64,000 bases of DNA, taken from the NCBI RefSeq assembly GCF_002021815.1, contig NZ_CP019952.1, forward strand, positions 2,697,001 through 2,761,000, written 5' to 3'. Positions 8,694 through 16,625 of this stretch are shown piece by piece. The stretch comes from Pseudomonas parafulva. GTDB taxonomy: Bacteria > Pseudomonadota > Gammaproteobacteria > Pseudomonadales > Pseudomonadaceae. Each line of letters starts with the position of its first letter. Within the stretch, counting starts at the first letter, position 1. Under the pieces are notes generated by a model. The model was given only the letters and a program-made list of their open reading frames with translations, made no database searches and was not told the DNA's origin. Position numbers and translations under genes: made by a program.

Positions 8694-9605
8694 ATGGATC
8701 TGACAGGACGATCAGGCGAGATGGAAGTGTTCACCAAAGTGGCGCAAGCAGGCAGCCTGTCCGCCGCCGCCCGTGCACTGGGCCTGACCCCCTCTGCTAT
8801 CAGCCGCATATTGGCGCGTACCGAGCAGCGTCTGGGTACACGGCTGATGCTGCGCACCACTCGCGCGCTTACCCTCACGCCAGAAGGCGAGGCATACCTG
8901 CGAGGGGCACGACGTGTACTGACCGACCTTCAGGAAGTGGAGCAGGCCATTACCGACCAGGGCGTGCCGCGCGGTCGGGTTCGCGTCAGCGCTGCACTTG
9001 GGCATGGCCGGCTGCGCATCGTCCCCTTGGTGGCGGCGTTCAGCGTGCAGTACCCGCAGGTACTGGTTGATCTCACCCTCAGTGACGAAGTTGCCGACGT
9101 ACTCGGCGGGCAGGCCGATGTGGCCGTGCGCTTCGGAGCGCTGCCAGACAGTTCGCTGAATGCTCGGCAAATCGATGAAACGGGCCAAGTGATCGTGGCC
9201 TCGCCGGACTATCTAAGCCGGCGGGGCACCCCTTTGCTGCCCGAAGACTTGGCCAAGCACAACTGCTTGCGGTTCAACTTCAGGCGCGCCACCTCGGACT
9301 GGCCGTTCGTACGTGACGGGCGCGGGTTCGCATTGAAATTAAGCGGCAACATCGAATGCAGCAGCGGCGAGGCTCTGGCCCAGTTGGCCAGGCTGGGCGC
9401 AGGCATCGCCCGGATAGGCACCTTCACCGTCGCCGATGACCTGGCCAGCGGGCGCCTGGTGTCACTGCTCGAGGCCTTCAACCCAGGCGACCGTGAACCG
9501 ATTCACGCCGTCTTTGCCGGTGGACCGAACATGCCCGCACGCGTGCGGGTGTTCGTGGACTTTCTGGTCGCCAACCATCAGGGGATGTGCACACTTCCCT
9601 CGTGA
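8694..9605 (+). CDS. LysR-family regulator, likely controlling the adjacent MFS gene
   Basis: A 303-residue LTTR with HTH at about residues 9-67 (SGEMEVFTKVAQAGSLSAA ... LTPSAISRILARTEQRLG) and a C-terminal effector-binding domain of the CrgA/AaeR kind (RGRVRVSAALGHGRLRIVPL). The start MDLTGRSGEME was preferred because GAGG lies 6 bases upstream. Its last 28 bases overlap the convergent metallo-beta-lactamase-fold gene. Divergent placement suggests autoregulation and control of the pump at 7429-8598; the effector is unknown. Confidence 0.9.
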   Translation: MDLTGRSGEMEVFTKVAQAGSLSAAARALGLTPSAISRILARTEQRLGTRLMLRTTRALTLTPEGEAYLRGARRVLTDLQEVEQAITDQGVPRGRVRVSAALGHGRLRIVPLVAAFSVQYPQVLVDLTLSDEVADVLGGQADVAVRFGALPDSSLNARQIDETGQVIVASPDYLSRRGTPLLPEDLAKHNCLRFNFRRATSDWPFVRDGRGFALKLSGNIECSSGEALAQLARLGAGIARIGTFTVADDLASGRLVSLLEAFNPGDREPIHAVFAGGPNMPARVRVFVDFLVANHQGMCTLPS

Positions 9606-11002
9606 CCGCTCTCGCGATAACGCGCTTGCAAAACGCCAGCCAGGCACTGCTTGGCCTCAGGCTCTCCGTGTATCAGGCGGATATGCGACGGCCAGGCCTG
9701 CATGCGTGTGACGAAACCGACCAGATCTGCCTGATCGGCATGGGCTGAATAGCCCTCCACGCGCTCTATTGCGGCACGGATGTCTATGCGCTCGCCGTCC
9801 AGCATGACGTAGCCGCCATCCGGGCCATGGGTCAGGATGTCCCGGCCAGGTGTGCCATGGGCCTGGTAACCGACGAAGACCACATCGTGCCGGGCATCAC
9901 CCAGCATCGCCTTGAGGTAGTTGACGATACGCCCACCCGAGCACATGCCATTGCCCGCGATGACGATGGCCGGCCGGGCCGTCTCGGCCAGGTGCTGAAC
10001 GATGCGCTGGTGTTCCTCATGGCTGTCGATGGTGATCAGTTGCTTGAAGGACAGGGGCTTGCGTCCCTCCTTGATGCGATCCTGGGCTGATTCGTCCCAA
10101 TACCCTTGCAGACCTTTGTAGACCTGCGTGAAACGGCTGGCCAGTGGTGAATCGAGAATGATCGGCAAGTGTGGCCAATCCACCTCGGGGCCGCTGTTGG
10201 TCTGGTCCTGCCCCGCCAGTTCATGCTCGTGGAGGATTTCCTCCAGCTCGTAGAGCAAGTCCTGGGTGCGGCCAATACAGAAAGACGGGATAAGCACCGT
10301 GCCCTGATTTTGCAAGGCGCGCTCGATGACGGCCTGCAAGCGTTCACGCCGGTGCTCCCGGTCGGCGTGGCGGCGGTCGCCGTAGGTGCTTTCCAGAATC
10401 AGCAGATCAGCGCGCTCGGGAGGGGTCAGGTCTGGCAAGAGCGGGGAATGCGGGGCTCCCAGGTCACCACTGAAGACCACGCGCTGGGCAGTGGCATCCG
10501 GCCCTGTCATTTCGAGTTCCACATAAGCCGAACCCAGCACATGGCCGGCCGGTTGCAGCCTGACTTTGCAATGGGCACCCTCGGTTTCGTGGAGCGTGAA
10601 CCAGTTGCCGTAGGGCAAAGCGATGGTGCGCTGCTCCACCACCTTGAGATAGCGTTCCAGTTGCTCCGGATCGTCGCTGATACCTAGACGGAACGCGTCT
10701 TCGAGTACGATGGGCAACAGTTGGGCTGACGGTTCGCTGCACAGGATCGGCCCCTCGAAACCTGCAGCCAGCAAATGTGGGATTCGCCCGACGTGATCCA
10801 GATGCACATGGGTCACGATCAGGGCCTTGACGCCATCGATGGTGAAGTCGAGGGTCAAGCCCTCCCCGCCTTGCCCCTCGTCCTCGCCTTGGAAGGCGCC
10901 GCAGTCGATCAGCAAGCTGGCCGTCTGGTCCATCCAGACTTGATGGCAGGAGCCGGTCACGCCCTCGCGGGCGCCGTGGTGAATGATTTCCGGGTGATCC
11001 AT
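9578..11002 (-). CDS. MBL-fold/beta-CASP RNase-like protein
   Basis: A 474-residue protein of the CPSF/RNA-metabolising metallo-beta-lactamase group. The zinc-binding HVHLDH motif is at residues 65-70, further ligands occur in GHVLGSAYVE and SGDLG, the beta-CASP insertion follows (TVLIPSFCIGRTQDLLYEL), and the C-terminal RMMBL-type part has VEGYSAHADQ. This matches enzymes such as TTHA0252-like RNases. The start MDHPEIIHHGARE is the most natural; a longer frame adds 13 residues. RNA processing is known for the family; the actual substrate here is unknown. The gene is alone, convergent with a LysR gene. Confidence 0.88.
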   Translation of the reverse strand: MDHPEIIHHGAREGVTGSCHQVWMDQTASLLIDCGAFQGEDEGQGGEGLTLDFTIDGVKALIVTHVHLDHVGRIPHLLAAGFEGPILCSEPSAQLLPIVLEDAFRLGISDDPEQLERYLKVVEQRTIALPYGNWFTLHETEGAHCKVRLQPAGHVLGSAYVELEMTGPDATAQRVVFSGDLGAPHSPLLPDLTPPERADLLILESTYGDRRHADREHRRERLQAVIERALQNQGTVLIPSFCIGRTQDLLYELEEILHEHELAGQDQTNSGPEVDWPHLPIILDSPLASRFTQVYKGLQGYWDESAQDRIKEGRKPLSFKQLITIDSHEEHQRIVQHLAETARPAIVIAGNGMCSGGRIVNYLKAMLGDARHDVVFVGYQAHGTPGRDILTHGPDGGYVMLDGERIDIRAAIERVEGYSAHADQADLVGFVTRMQAWPSHIRLIHGEPEAKQCLAGVLQARYRESGHEGSVHIP

Positions 11003-11130
11003 GATGGCTAGCCTGCGTGAGCCTTGAGATACGTTGGGCATTGCCGGCTGGATGAGGGTTCAGAAAAGCTCGGGCGTCATGGTTGCTGGGGCCGCATTGC
11101 GGCCCGATGCCGGCGTATCCAGGCGCAGGT

Positions 11131-12513
11131 TCAGGCATTCAGGGCCCGTGCCAGTACTTCATAGATTCTCGCGTCGGCCGACTGCGCGACGTTAAAACGC
11201 ACATAGTCGCCAGCCGTCTGGGACTGGCTGAAAGCATTCCCAGGCGCCAGCACCACGCCATCGTCCAAGCATACCTTGGCCAACGCGGCAGCGTCCTTGC
11301 CCTGCGGCAGACGGCACCACAGGTACAGCCCTGCCTGCGGCATCAGCCAAGGAACGATACCGAGCGCTTTGAGCTTTTCAGCCGTCCTGTCCCGTTCGAT
11401 GGCAAGGCGCATCCTCACGTTCTCCATATGCCTGCGGTAGCCGCTGCCGGTGATCGCATGGTGAATGATGTCCGCTGCCAGGCGACCGCCGCCGAACGTG
11501 GTGGCGATCTTCAGATCGACCAGGCTCTGAATCCAGTCGTGACGCGTGGCGATGTACCCACACCTGACCGAAGCGGAGACGGTCTTGGAAAAACTGCCAA
11601 TCTGGATGACCCGCGCCAGGCCATCGAAGGCCGCGAGCCTGGGCGCTGGCGTATGCTCGAAATCGGCGAAGACGTCGTCCTCGACGATCAACAAGCTCGC
11701 GGCCTCAGCGAGCTTGAGCAGCCGGTGTGCAGTGCCCGGTGACAGGGAGGCACCTGTTGGGTTGTGAATACCGGAATTGGTGATGTAGAGCCGTGGCGAA
11801 TGCGCCGCCAGGGCAGCACCAAATGCCTCGATGTCAGGGCCAGTAGGGGTCTGACGTACACCGACGACGTTGACGCTATGGGCCCTGAGCAAGGCATGGA
11901 AGTTGAAATAACAGGGATCGTCGAGCAGTACGGTGTCACCGGGTTGGAGCAGAAAACGGCAGATCAGGTCGATGGCGTGCGTGCCGGACTCGGTGAGCAT
12001 GATCTGCTCTGCCGGCACGTCGATGCCAAAGCCTGCCAGTCGCCGCGACAGAAAATGACGCAGCGGCGGATGGCCCTGCGGCGATGCATACTCGACCACC
12101 TGCTCGGCTTGCGAGCGCGCAGTAGCCCTGAGCGCCTTGCGCACCCCGGCCTCGAACATCCATTGCGCAGGAAGCCAGCCGCACCCAGGTTTCAACGTGG
12201 CGCCAGCAGGTTCGAGCGCCTGGCGAGAAATCCACAGCGGGTCGACTTCGTGCTCAAGCTTGGGCCCCACCTCGGTCAGCACTAAGGGCGCCGCGACCCC
12301 TGCCACATAAAACCCGGCGCCACGGCGCGCATGGACTACGCCTTCGGCCACCAGTCGTTCGTAGGCCTCGACCACAGTCGACACCGAAACCTGCATGCTT
12401 TGCGCCATTGCCCGTACTGAAGGTATTCGTGCACCGGGCAAATAGGTACGGGCCGCGATGCGCGCATGGACTTCAGTCATGACTTTTCGAATGCGTGTGC
12501 TGTGCTCTTTCAC
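11131..12513 (-). CDS. MocR-type regulator (GntR HTH fused to aminotransferase fold)
   Basis: A 460-residue PLP-dependent regulator. The N-terminal ~70 residues are a GntR winged helix (ARIAARTYLPGARIPSVRAM ... VSVSTVVEAYERL). The rest is a fold-type I aminotransferase domain with the PLP lysine in GSFSKTVSASVRCGY and the NPTG motif (GIHNPTGASLSPG). MocR proteins use PLP as ligand cofactor. The proposed start is GTG 12513, with GAGAGG 6 bases upstream; an ATG 27 bases earlier is an alternative. It is divergent from the EamA transporter gene, which it probably activates or represses through the repeats at 12528-12612. Confidence 0.92.
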   Translation of the reverse strand: MKEHSTRIRKVMTEVHARIAARTYLPGARIPSVRAMAQSMQVSVSTVVEAYERLVAEGVVHARRGAGFYVAGVAAPLVLTEVGPKLEHEVDPLWISRQALEPAGATLKPGCGWLPAQWMFEAGVRKALRATARSQAEQVVEYASPQGHPPLRHFLSRRLAGFGIDVPAEQIMLTESGTHAIDLICRFLLQPGDTVLLDDPCYFNFHALLRAHSVNVVGVRQTPTGPDIEAFGAALAAHSPRLYITNSGIHNPTGASLSPGTAHRLLKLAEAASLLIVEDDVFADFEHTPAPRLAAFDGLARVIQIGSFSKTVSASVRCGYIATRHDWIQSLVDLKIATTFGGGRLAADIIHHAITGSGYRRHMENVRMRLAIERDRTAEKLKALGIVPWLMPQAGLYLWCRLPQGKDAAALAKVCLDDGVVLAPGNAFSQSQTAGDYVRFNVAQSADARIYEVLARALNA

Positions 12514-12527
12514 TGAAATCCTCTCAC

Positions 12528-12612
12528 CTGTACTGCCCATCGATACCTGACAGTTCCGCCAAACTGTACTGGATTGTACATGGCATCAAAGCGCACGTTG
12601 GTGCTGTACTGG
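12528..12612. promoter_or_regulatory. direct-repeat operator candidate between MocR and EamA genes
   Basis: CTGTACTG occurs three times in the same orientation, at 12528, 12564 and 12604, with a related TGTACATGG at 12575. Spacings of 36 and 40 bp fit the tandem half-sites that dimeric MocR regulators bind. Seen: the repeats. Inferred: that they are the MocR operator. Confidence 0.55.
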
Positions 12613-12637
12613 CTTCATCAATGACAAGGAGTGCGAG

Positions 12638-13507
12638 ATGCAGAAAACAGCAAGCGGCTGGATCAACGGTTTCATCGGCGTGGTGATTTTCGCAGGCTCC
12701 TTGCCCGCAACACGCGTTGCCGTGACGGCGTTCGAACCGACGTTCTTGACCTGCGCGAGGGCAACCATTGCCGCGTTAGTGGGTGCTTGTTGTCTGATTT
12801 TGCTGCGTCAGCCCCGGCCTGGGCGAGGCGATTGGTCATCCCTGGGCGTGACGGCACTCGGCGTCGTGGTCGGGTTCCCGCTACTGACTGCATTGGCCTT
12901 GCAGCACGTCAGCTCGGCCCACTCCATTGTGTTTGTGGGGCTGCTGCCGCTGTGCACCGCTGGTTTTGCCGTGCTGCGTGGCGGCGAGCGTCCCAGGCCG
13001 TTGTTTTGGGCATTTTCGTTGGCAGGTGCCGGGTTGGTGGCGGGGTACGCATCAACCTCTGCAGGGCAGGCTTCGCTACTGGGTGATGGGTTGATGGTCG
13101 CGGCAGTCGTGGTGTGCGGATTGGGGTACGCAGAAGGAGCACGCCTGTCCCGCACATTGGGCGGCTGGCAGGTGATCAGCTGGTCGTTGCTGCTTGCGCT
13201 ACCAGCGATGCTGGTGTTGGCAATCATCACCATGCCCACGAGGGCGAACCTTACGCAAGTCGGCGCCTCTGCCTGGTTCAGCTTCGGTTATGTGGCGTTG
13301 TTCAGCATGTTCATTGGATTCGTGTTCTGGTATCGCGGGCTCGTCCAAGGCGGGATCGCGGCAGTAGGCCAATTGCAGTTGGTCCAGCCCTTCATCGGGT
13401 TGGGGTTGGCGGCGGTGTTATTGCACGAGCAGGTGAGCTGGGCCATGGTGGCGGTGACGGCGGGTGCGGTGCTGTGTGTTGCCGGGGCCAAGCGGTTCGC
13501 CCATTGA
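12638..13507 (+). CDS. EamA/DMT-family transporter
   Basis: A 289-residue inner-membrane protein with ten predicted helices in two EamA repeats (about residues 8-135 and 148-285). The start has AAGGAG 7 bases upstream. DMT transporters of this size move amino acids or other small metabolites, usually outward. Its divergent MocR partner suggests induction by an amino-acid- or vitamin B6-related signal, but the substrate cannot be assigned. Confidence 0.9.
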   Translation: MQKTASGWINGFIGVVIFAGSLPATRVAVTAFEPTFLTCARATIAALVGACCLILLRQPRPGRGDWSSLGVTALGVVVGFPLLTALALQHVSSAHSIVFVGLLPLCTAGFAVLRGGERPRPLFWAFSLAGAGLVAGYASTSAGQASLLGDGLMVAAVVVCGLGYAEGARLSRTLGGWQVISWSLLLALPAMLVLAIITMPTRANLTQVGASAWFSFGYVALFSMFIGFVFWYRGLVQGGIAAVGQLQLVQPFIGLGLAAVLLHEQVSWAMVAVTAGAVLCVAGAKRFAH

Positions 13508-13536
13508 CGCGCAATCCTGCGGTGGAACTGGAACCA

Positions 13537-13562
13537 GGCCACTGATCGCTCGACCAGTGGCC
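13537..13562. terminator. hairpin between convergent EamA and receiver genes
   Basis: An 8-bp perfect stem (13537-13544 with 13555-13562) with a 10-base loop lies between two converging stop codons. There is no T tract on either side, so it is a possible bidirectional terminator only. Confidence 0.4.
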
Positions 13563-13588
13563 AGCCGCTTTGCTGCAACCTACCGCTG

Positions 13589-13966
13589 TCAGCGCAGCAG
13601 GGTCTGGATCTTGTCGTGCAACGTATCGAGGTCGAACGGCTTGGCCAGGATGGGCGCCTTGCGGGTGATCGGGCTGCCGGACTCCAGGATCTCCGCTGGA
13701 TAGCCGCTGATGAAGATCACCTTGAGGTCCGGCCGCAACTTGACAGCCGGCTCAGCGATTTCCACCCCTGAAATGCCACCGGGCAAGCGAAAGTCAGTCA
13801 CCATCAGGTCCAGGTGCGGCTTGCTGGCCAGGATGGCAAACGCCTGCTCGCCATCTTCGGCAACCAGCACGTGGTAGCCCTCCCCGGCCAAGTAGTCCCG
13901 CAAAATCATGCGAATGGCCGGCTCGTCCTCGACGACCAACACCACATCTTGTGCATCTTCACTCAT
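13589..13966 (-). CDS. single-domain response regulator (receiver)
   Basis: A 125-residue CheY-like receiver and nothing else. Acidic pocket VVEDEP (residues 11-16), phospho-acceptor Asp58 (VTDFRLPGG) and the conserved Lys in LAKPF are present. The start MSEDAQDVV has AAGG 7 bases upstream. It is the last gene of the leftward operon starting at 20068, 45 bases after the receiver-kinase gene, so it is a likely phosphate acceptor or sink for that kinase. It has no output domain, so it must act through protein contact. Confidence 0.9.
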   Translation of the reverse strand: MSEDAQDVVLVVEDEPAIRMILRDYLAGEGYHVLVAEDGEQAFAILASKPHLDLMVTDFRLPGGISGVEIAEPAVKLRPDLKVIFISGYPAEILESGSPITRKAPILAKPFDLDTLHDKIQTLLR

Positions 13967-14011
13967 ATCGAAACCTTGGAAATTCTTGCAGTTTGCCATC
14001 AGACCCCGGGC

Positions 14012-15238
14012 TCACGCAGAGGTTGCCCGCGCCTGATCGTTTTGTTGCTCGCGCACGCCAAGCGGCAGTTGCAGGGTGAACGTGGCACCTTGGCCCTCCT
14101 CGCTCTCGACCAGAATGCGCCCGCGGTGGGCGTGGACGATCTGCTCGGAGATATAAAGCCCAAGCCCCAGGCCACCAGTAGCCTGATGGTTCGACACCCG
14201 CTCGAACTGCTGGAAGATGCGCTGCTGGTTGGCCGCACCAATGCCAATGCCGTTGTCTTGCACCTGCACGCATGCCATGCCGTCGAGCTCGAACACCCGC
14301 ACGTGCACAGGTTTGCGCTCCCCGTAGCGCAGGGCGTTGGACAAAAGGTTGGCCAGCACTTGCTCGATGCGGAACTCGTCCCACTCGCCAGCCAGGCGCC
14401 CGTCACAATGCAGGTCGATTCGGGTATCCAGCGCGATCGCTTGCGCCGTGAAGTTCTCCACCAACCCCCGTACCAGCTGACTGAGGTCAAACAGCTTCGG
14501 GCGCAGCGACAGTTTACCGGTGCGGATGCGTGACACGTCGAGCATGTCTTCGATCAGCCGTATCAGGCTGTTGATCTGGCGCTCGTCGCGCTCGACCATG
14601 GCCTGTAGCTTTTCCTTACTGAAGGCCTCCAGGTTGCCCCTGGCCAGGTTCAGCTTGCGCAGCTGCGTTTCCAGGATCAAACCATTTAGGGGCGTTCTCA
14701 CCTCATGGGAGACGATGGACATGAAATCGTCACGCATCCGCACAGCGTGCTCCAGCTCGCAGCGTGCGCTTTGCAGCTTGTCCAGCAAGGCTTCCTGCTC
14801 CTGCCGACTGCGCTCGAGCGCTTGCAGTTGCTGGTCGAGCACTTTGCGTTGACGGTAGAGATCGACAAAAACCGAGACTTTGCTTTTGACCGCCATGGTA
14901 TCGAGCGGCTTGTAGAGAAAATCCACGGCACCGCTTTCGTAGCCCTTGAAGGCATAGTTCATCTCGCGCCCGGCCGCGGTCACGAACACGATGGGGATGT
15001 TGCGGGTTTTCTCGGTGCCGCGCATCAGCTCGGCCAGCTCGAACCCGTTCATGCCAGGCATCTGCACGTCCAGGATGGCCAAGGCGAATTCGTGCTCAAG
15101 CAGCAGGGACAGCGCCGCTTCGGCGGACTGGGCTTGGTGCACCTCGCGATGGTCACCCTGGATGAGGGCATCGAGGGCCAGGAGGTTTTCTGGCAGATCG
15201 TCGACGATCAGCAGTTTAGCGATGGTCTGGCTTAACAT
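14012..15238 (-). CDS. receiver-histidine kinase hybrid
   Basis: A 408-residue soluble protein with a receiver first (residues 7-125; Asp57 in LDVQMPGMNG, Lys110), then a coiled coil (~125-165), HisKA with His178 (VSHEVRTPLNG) and HATPase_c with N, G1 and G2 boxes (LLSNALRYGE, DNGIGIG, GLGLGLY). There is no membrane segment or sensor domain, so it is driven by phosphotransfer to its own receiver, probably from the large kinase upstream. The start overlaps the stop of the CheB gene by 7 bases. An upstream extension of the frame is CheB antisense sequence and was rejected. Confidence 0.92.
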   Translation of the reverse strand: MLSQTIAKLLIVDDLPENLLALDALIQGDHREVHQAQSAEAALSLLLEHEFALAILDVQMPGMNGFELAELMRGTEKTRNIPIVFVTAAGREMNYAFKGYESGAVDFLYKPLDTMAVKSKVSVFVDLYRQRKVLDQQLQALERSRQEQEALLDKLQSARCELEHAVRMRDDFMSIVSHEVRTPLNGLILETQLRKLNLARGNLEAFSKEKLQAMVERDERQINSLIRLIEDMLDVSRIRTGKLSLRPKLFDLSQLVRGLVENFTAQAIALDTRIDLHCDGRLAGEWDEFRIEQVLANLLSNALRYGERKPVHVRVFELDGMACVQVQDNGIGIGAANQQRIFQQFERVSNHQATGGLGLGLYISEQIVHAHRGRILVESEEGQGATFTLQLPLGVREQQNDQARATSA

Positions 15239-15807
15239 GCGCTGGATTCCAGAGTACCAAGCAACTGCTCGATACCACTCAAAGGAAGAATATGGTCGGG
15301 CCGGTGCAGGGCCAATGCGGCCTCCGGCATTAGCGCGACCTGTGCATCGCGGGGGTCCTGGACGATGGTCCGGCCGCCGCTGTTCTTGATGTAGGCAAGC
15401 CCTTGGGCGCCATCTTCGTTTGCGCCAGTGAGCAATATGCCGAGCAGCGCCTTGCCATAGGCATCGGCTGCCGACATGAACAGGTAGTCGATCGAAGGCC
15501 TGGAAAAATGCTGCGGCGGTTCCTGGCTCAAAGACAGGGTGAAGTCGCACTCTACCGAAAGGTGATAACCAGGGCCCGCCACAAAAATGCCGCCGTCTTG
15601 CAAAGACTGCTTGTCACGCGCTTCGAGCACCGGCCGGCCCAGGCGACGTTGCAGCACTTCAGCCAGATGGCTATGCCGGTCCTCGGGCAGATGCAACAGG
15701 CACACCACCGGAACCCTGCACGTCCCTGGCAACCCGCCGAGCACCTTGAACAGTGCAGTCACACCGCCCGCCGAAGCACCGATCACCACAGCCTGTATGC
15801 CCTTCAT
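15232..15807 (-). CDS. CheB-type methylesterase without receiver domain
   Basis: A 191-residue protein consisting only of the CheB catalytic domain. The expected triad is visible: Ser12 (GASAGG), His39 (LLHLPED) and Asp132 (TGANEDGAQG). Classical chemotaxis CheB is ~350 residues with an N-terminal receiver that restrains the esterase; here that domain is absent, so control must come from elsewhere, perhaps from the neighbouring receivers. Its ATG overlaps the CheR stop (ATGA). Methylated substrate unknown; no chemoreceptor gene is in the window. Confidence 0.92.
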   Translation of the reverse strand: MKGIQAVVIGASAGGVTALFKVLGGLPGTCRVPVVCLLHLPEDRHSHLAEVLQRRLGRPVLEARDKQSLQDGGIFVAGPGYHLSVECDFTLSLSQEPPQHFSRPSIDYLFMSAADAYGKALLGILLTGANEDGAQGLAYIKNSGGRTIVQDPRDAQVALMPEAALALHRPDHILPLSGIEQLLGTLESSAC

Positions 15808-16625
15808 GACTTGCGGTAGATCCGTTCAGGTTTGACCCAGGGCTCGAAGCGCTGGCTATAGGCCGAGAAATCGACCGACTCCTTGCTGCCCAGCACCAGG
15901 AAACCCCGGTGGCAGAGGGACTCGTGGAACAGGCCCAAGGCGCGATCCTGCAGCACCTTGTCGAAATAGATGAGCACGTTACGGCACGAGACGAGCTGGG
16001 TTTCCGAGAACACACTGTCGGTGGCCAGGCTGTGGTCGGCGAAGGTCACCTGCTCACGCAAGGTGCTGTCCATGATGGCATTGCCGTAGGCAGCGGTGTA
16101 GTACTCCGAAAAATCACGACGCCCACCGGCCAACCTGTAGTTCTCTTCGTATTCGCGCATGCTCGGCATGGTATAGATGCCCTGCTTGGCTTTTTCCAGT
16201 GAGTGCGGGTTGATGTCGGTGGCGTAGATGATGGTGCGCTCCAGCAAACCTTCCTCGCGCAGCAAGATGGCCATCGAATACACCTCTTCGCCCGTACTGC
16301 AGCCGGCAATCCAGATCTTTATCGATGGCCATGTGCGCAGCAGCGGGACCACTTCATTGCGCAGGGCAAGGAAGTGGCCAGGGTCGCGGAACATCTCGCT
16401 GACCGGAATCGTCAGGTACTGCAACAGCTGCATGAACATGCCTGGGTCATGCAGTACCCGCTCCTGAAGCGCAGACACGGTCTGGCAGTCGAACTGGCGC
16501 AGGGCATGCAGGATCCGGCGCTTGATCGAAGCGCCGGAATAGTTGCGAAAATCGTAGCTGTACTTGAGGTAGATGGCCTCGATGAGCAAGCGGATCTCGA
16601 TGTCGGTATTGCGTTCGCTAATCAA
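15804..16625 (-). CDS. CheR-type protein methyltransferase
   Basis: A 273-residue SAM-dependent methyltransferase with the all-alpha N-terminal CheR domain (IKRRILHALRQ) and the catalytic domain: SAM-binding GCSTGEEVYS (about residues 108-117), ATDIN acidic loop and SCRNVLIYF. There is no TPR extension. The best start is TTG 16625, whose codon overlaps the TGA of the upstream kinase (TTGA) and has GGAG 5 bases before it. Known: CheR methylates glutamates on chemoreceptors. Inferred: here it acts within the kinase operon, possibly on a different target. Confidence 0.92.
   Translation of the reverse strand: MISERNTDIEIRLLIEAIYLKYSYDFRNYSGASIKRRILHALRQFDCQTVSALQERVLHDPGMFMQLLQYLTIPVSEMFRDPGHFLALRNEVVPLLRTWPSIKIWIAGCSTGEEVYSMAILLREEGLLERTIIYATDINPHSLEKAKQGIYTMPSMREYEENYRLAGGRRDFSEYYTAAYGNAIMDSTLREQVTFADHSLATDSVFSETQLVSCRNVLIYFDKVLQDRALGLFHESLCHRGFLVLGSKESVDFSAYSQRFEPWVKPERIYRKS

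Noticed and set aside
15239..15550. N-terminal extension of the receiver-kinase
   Set aside because: The 104 upstream codons lie inside cheB in another frame and read as Arg/Pro-rich sequence; the receiver starts naturally at MLSQTIAKLL.
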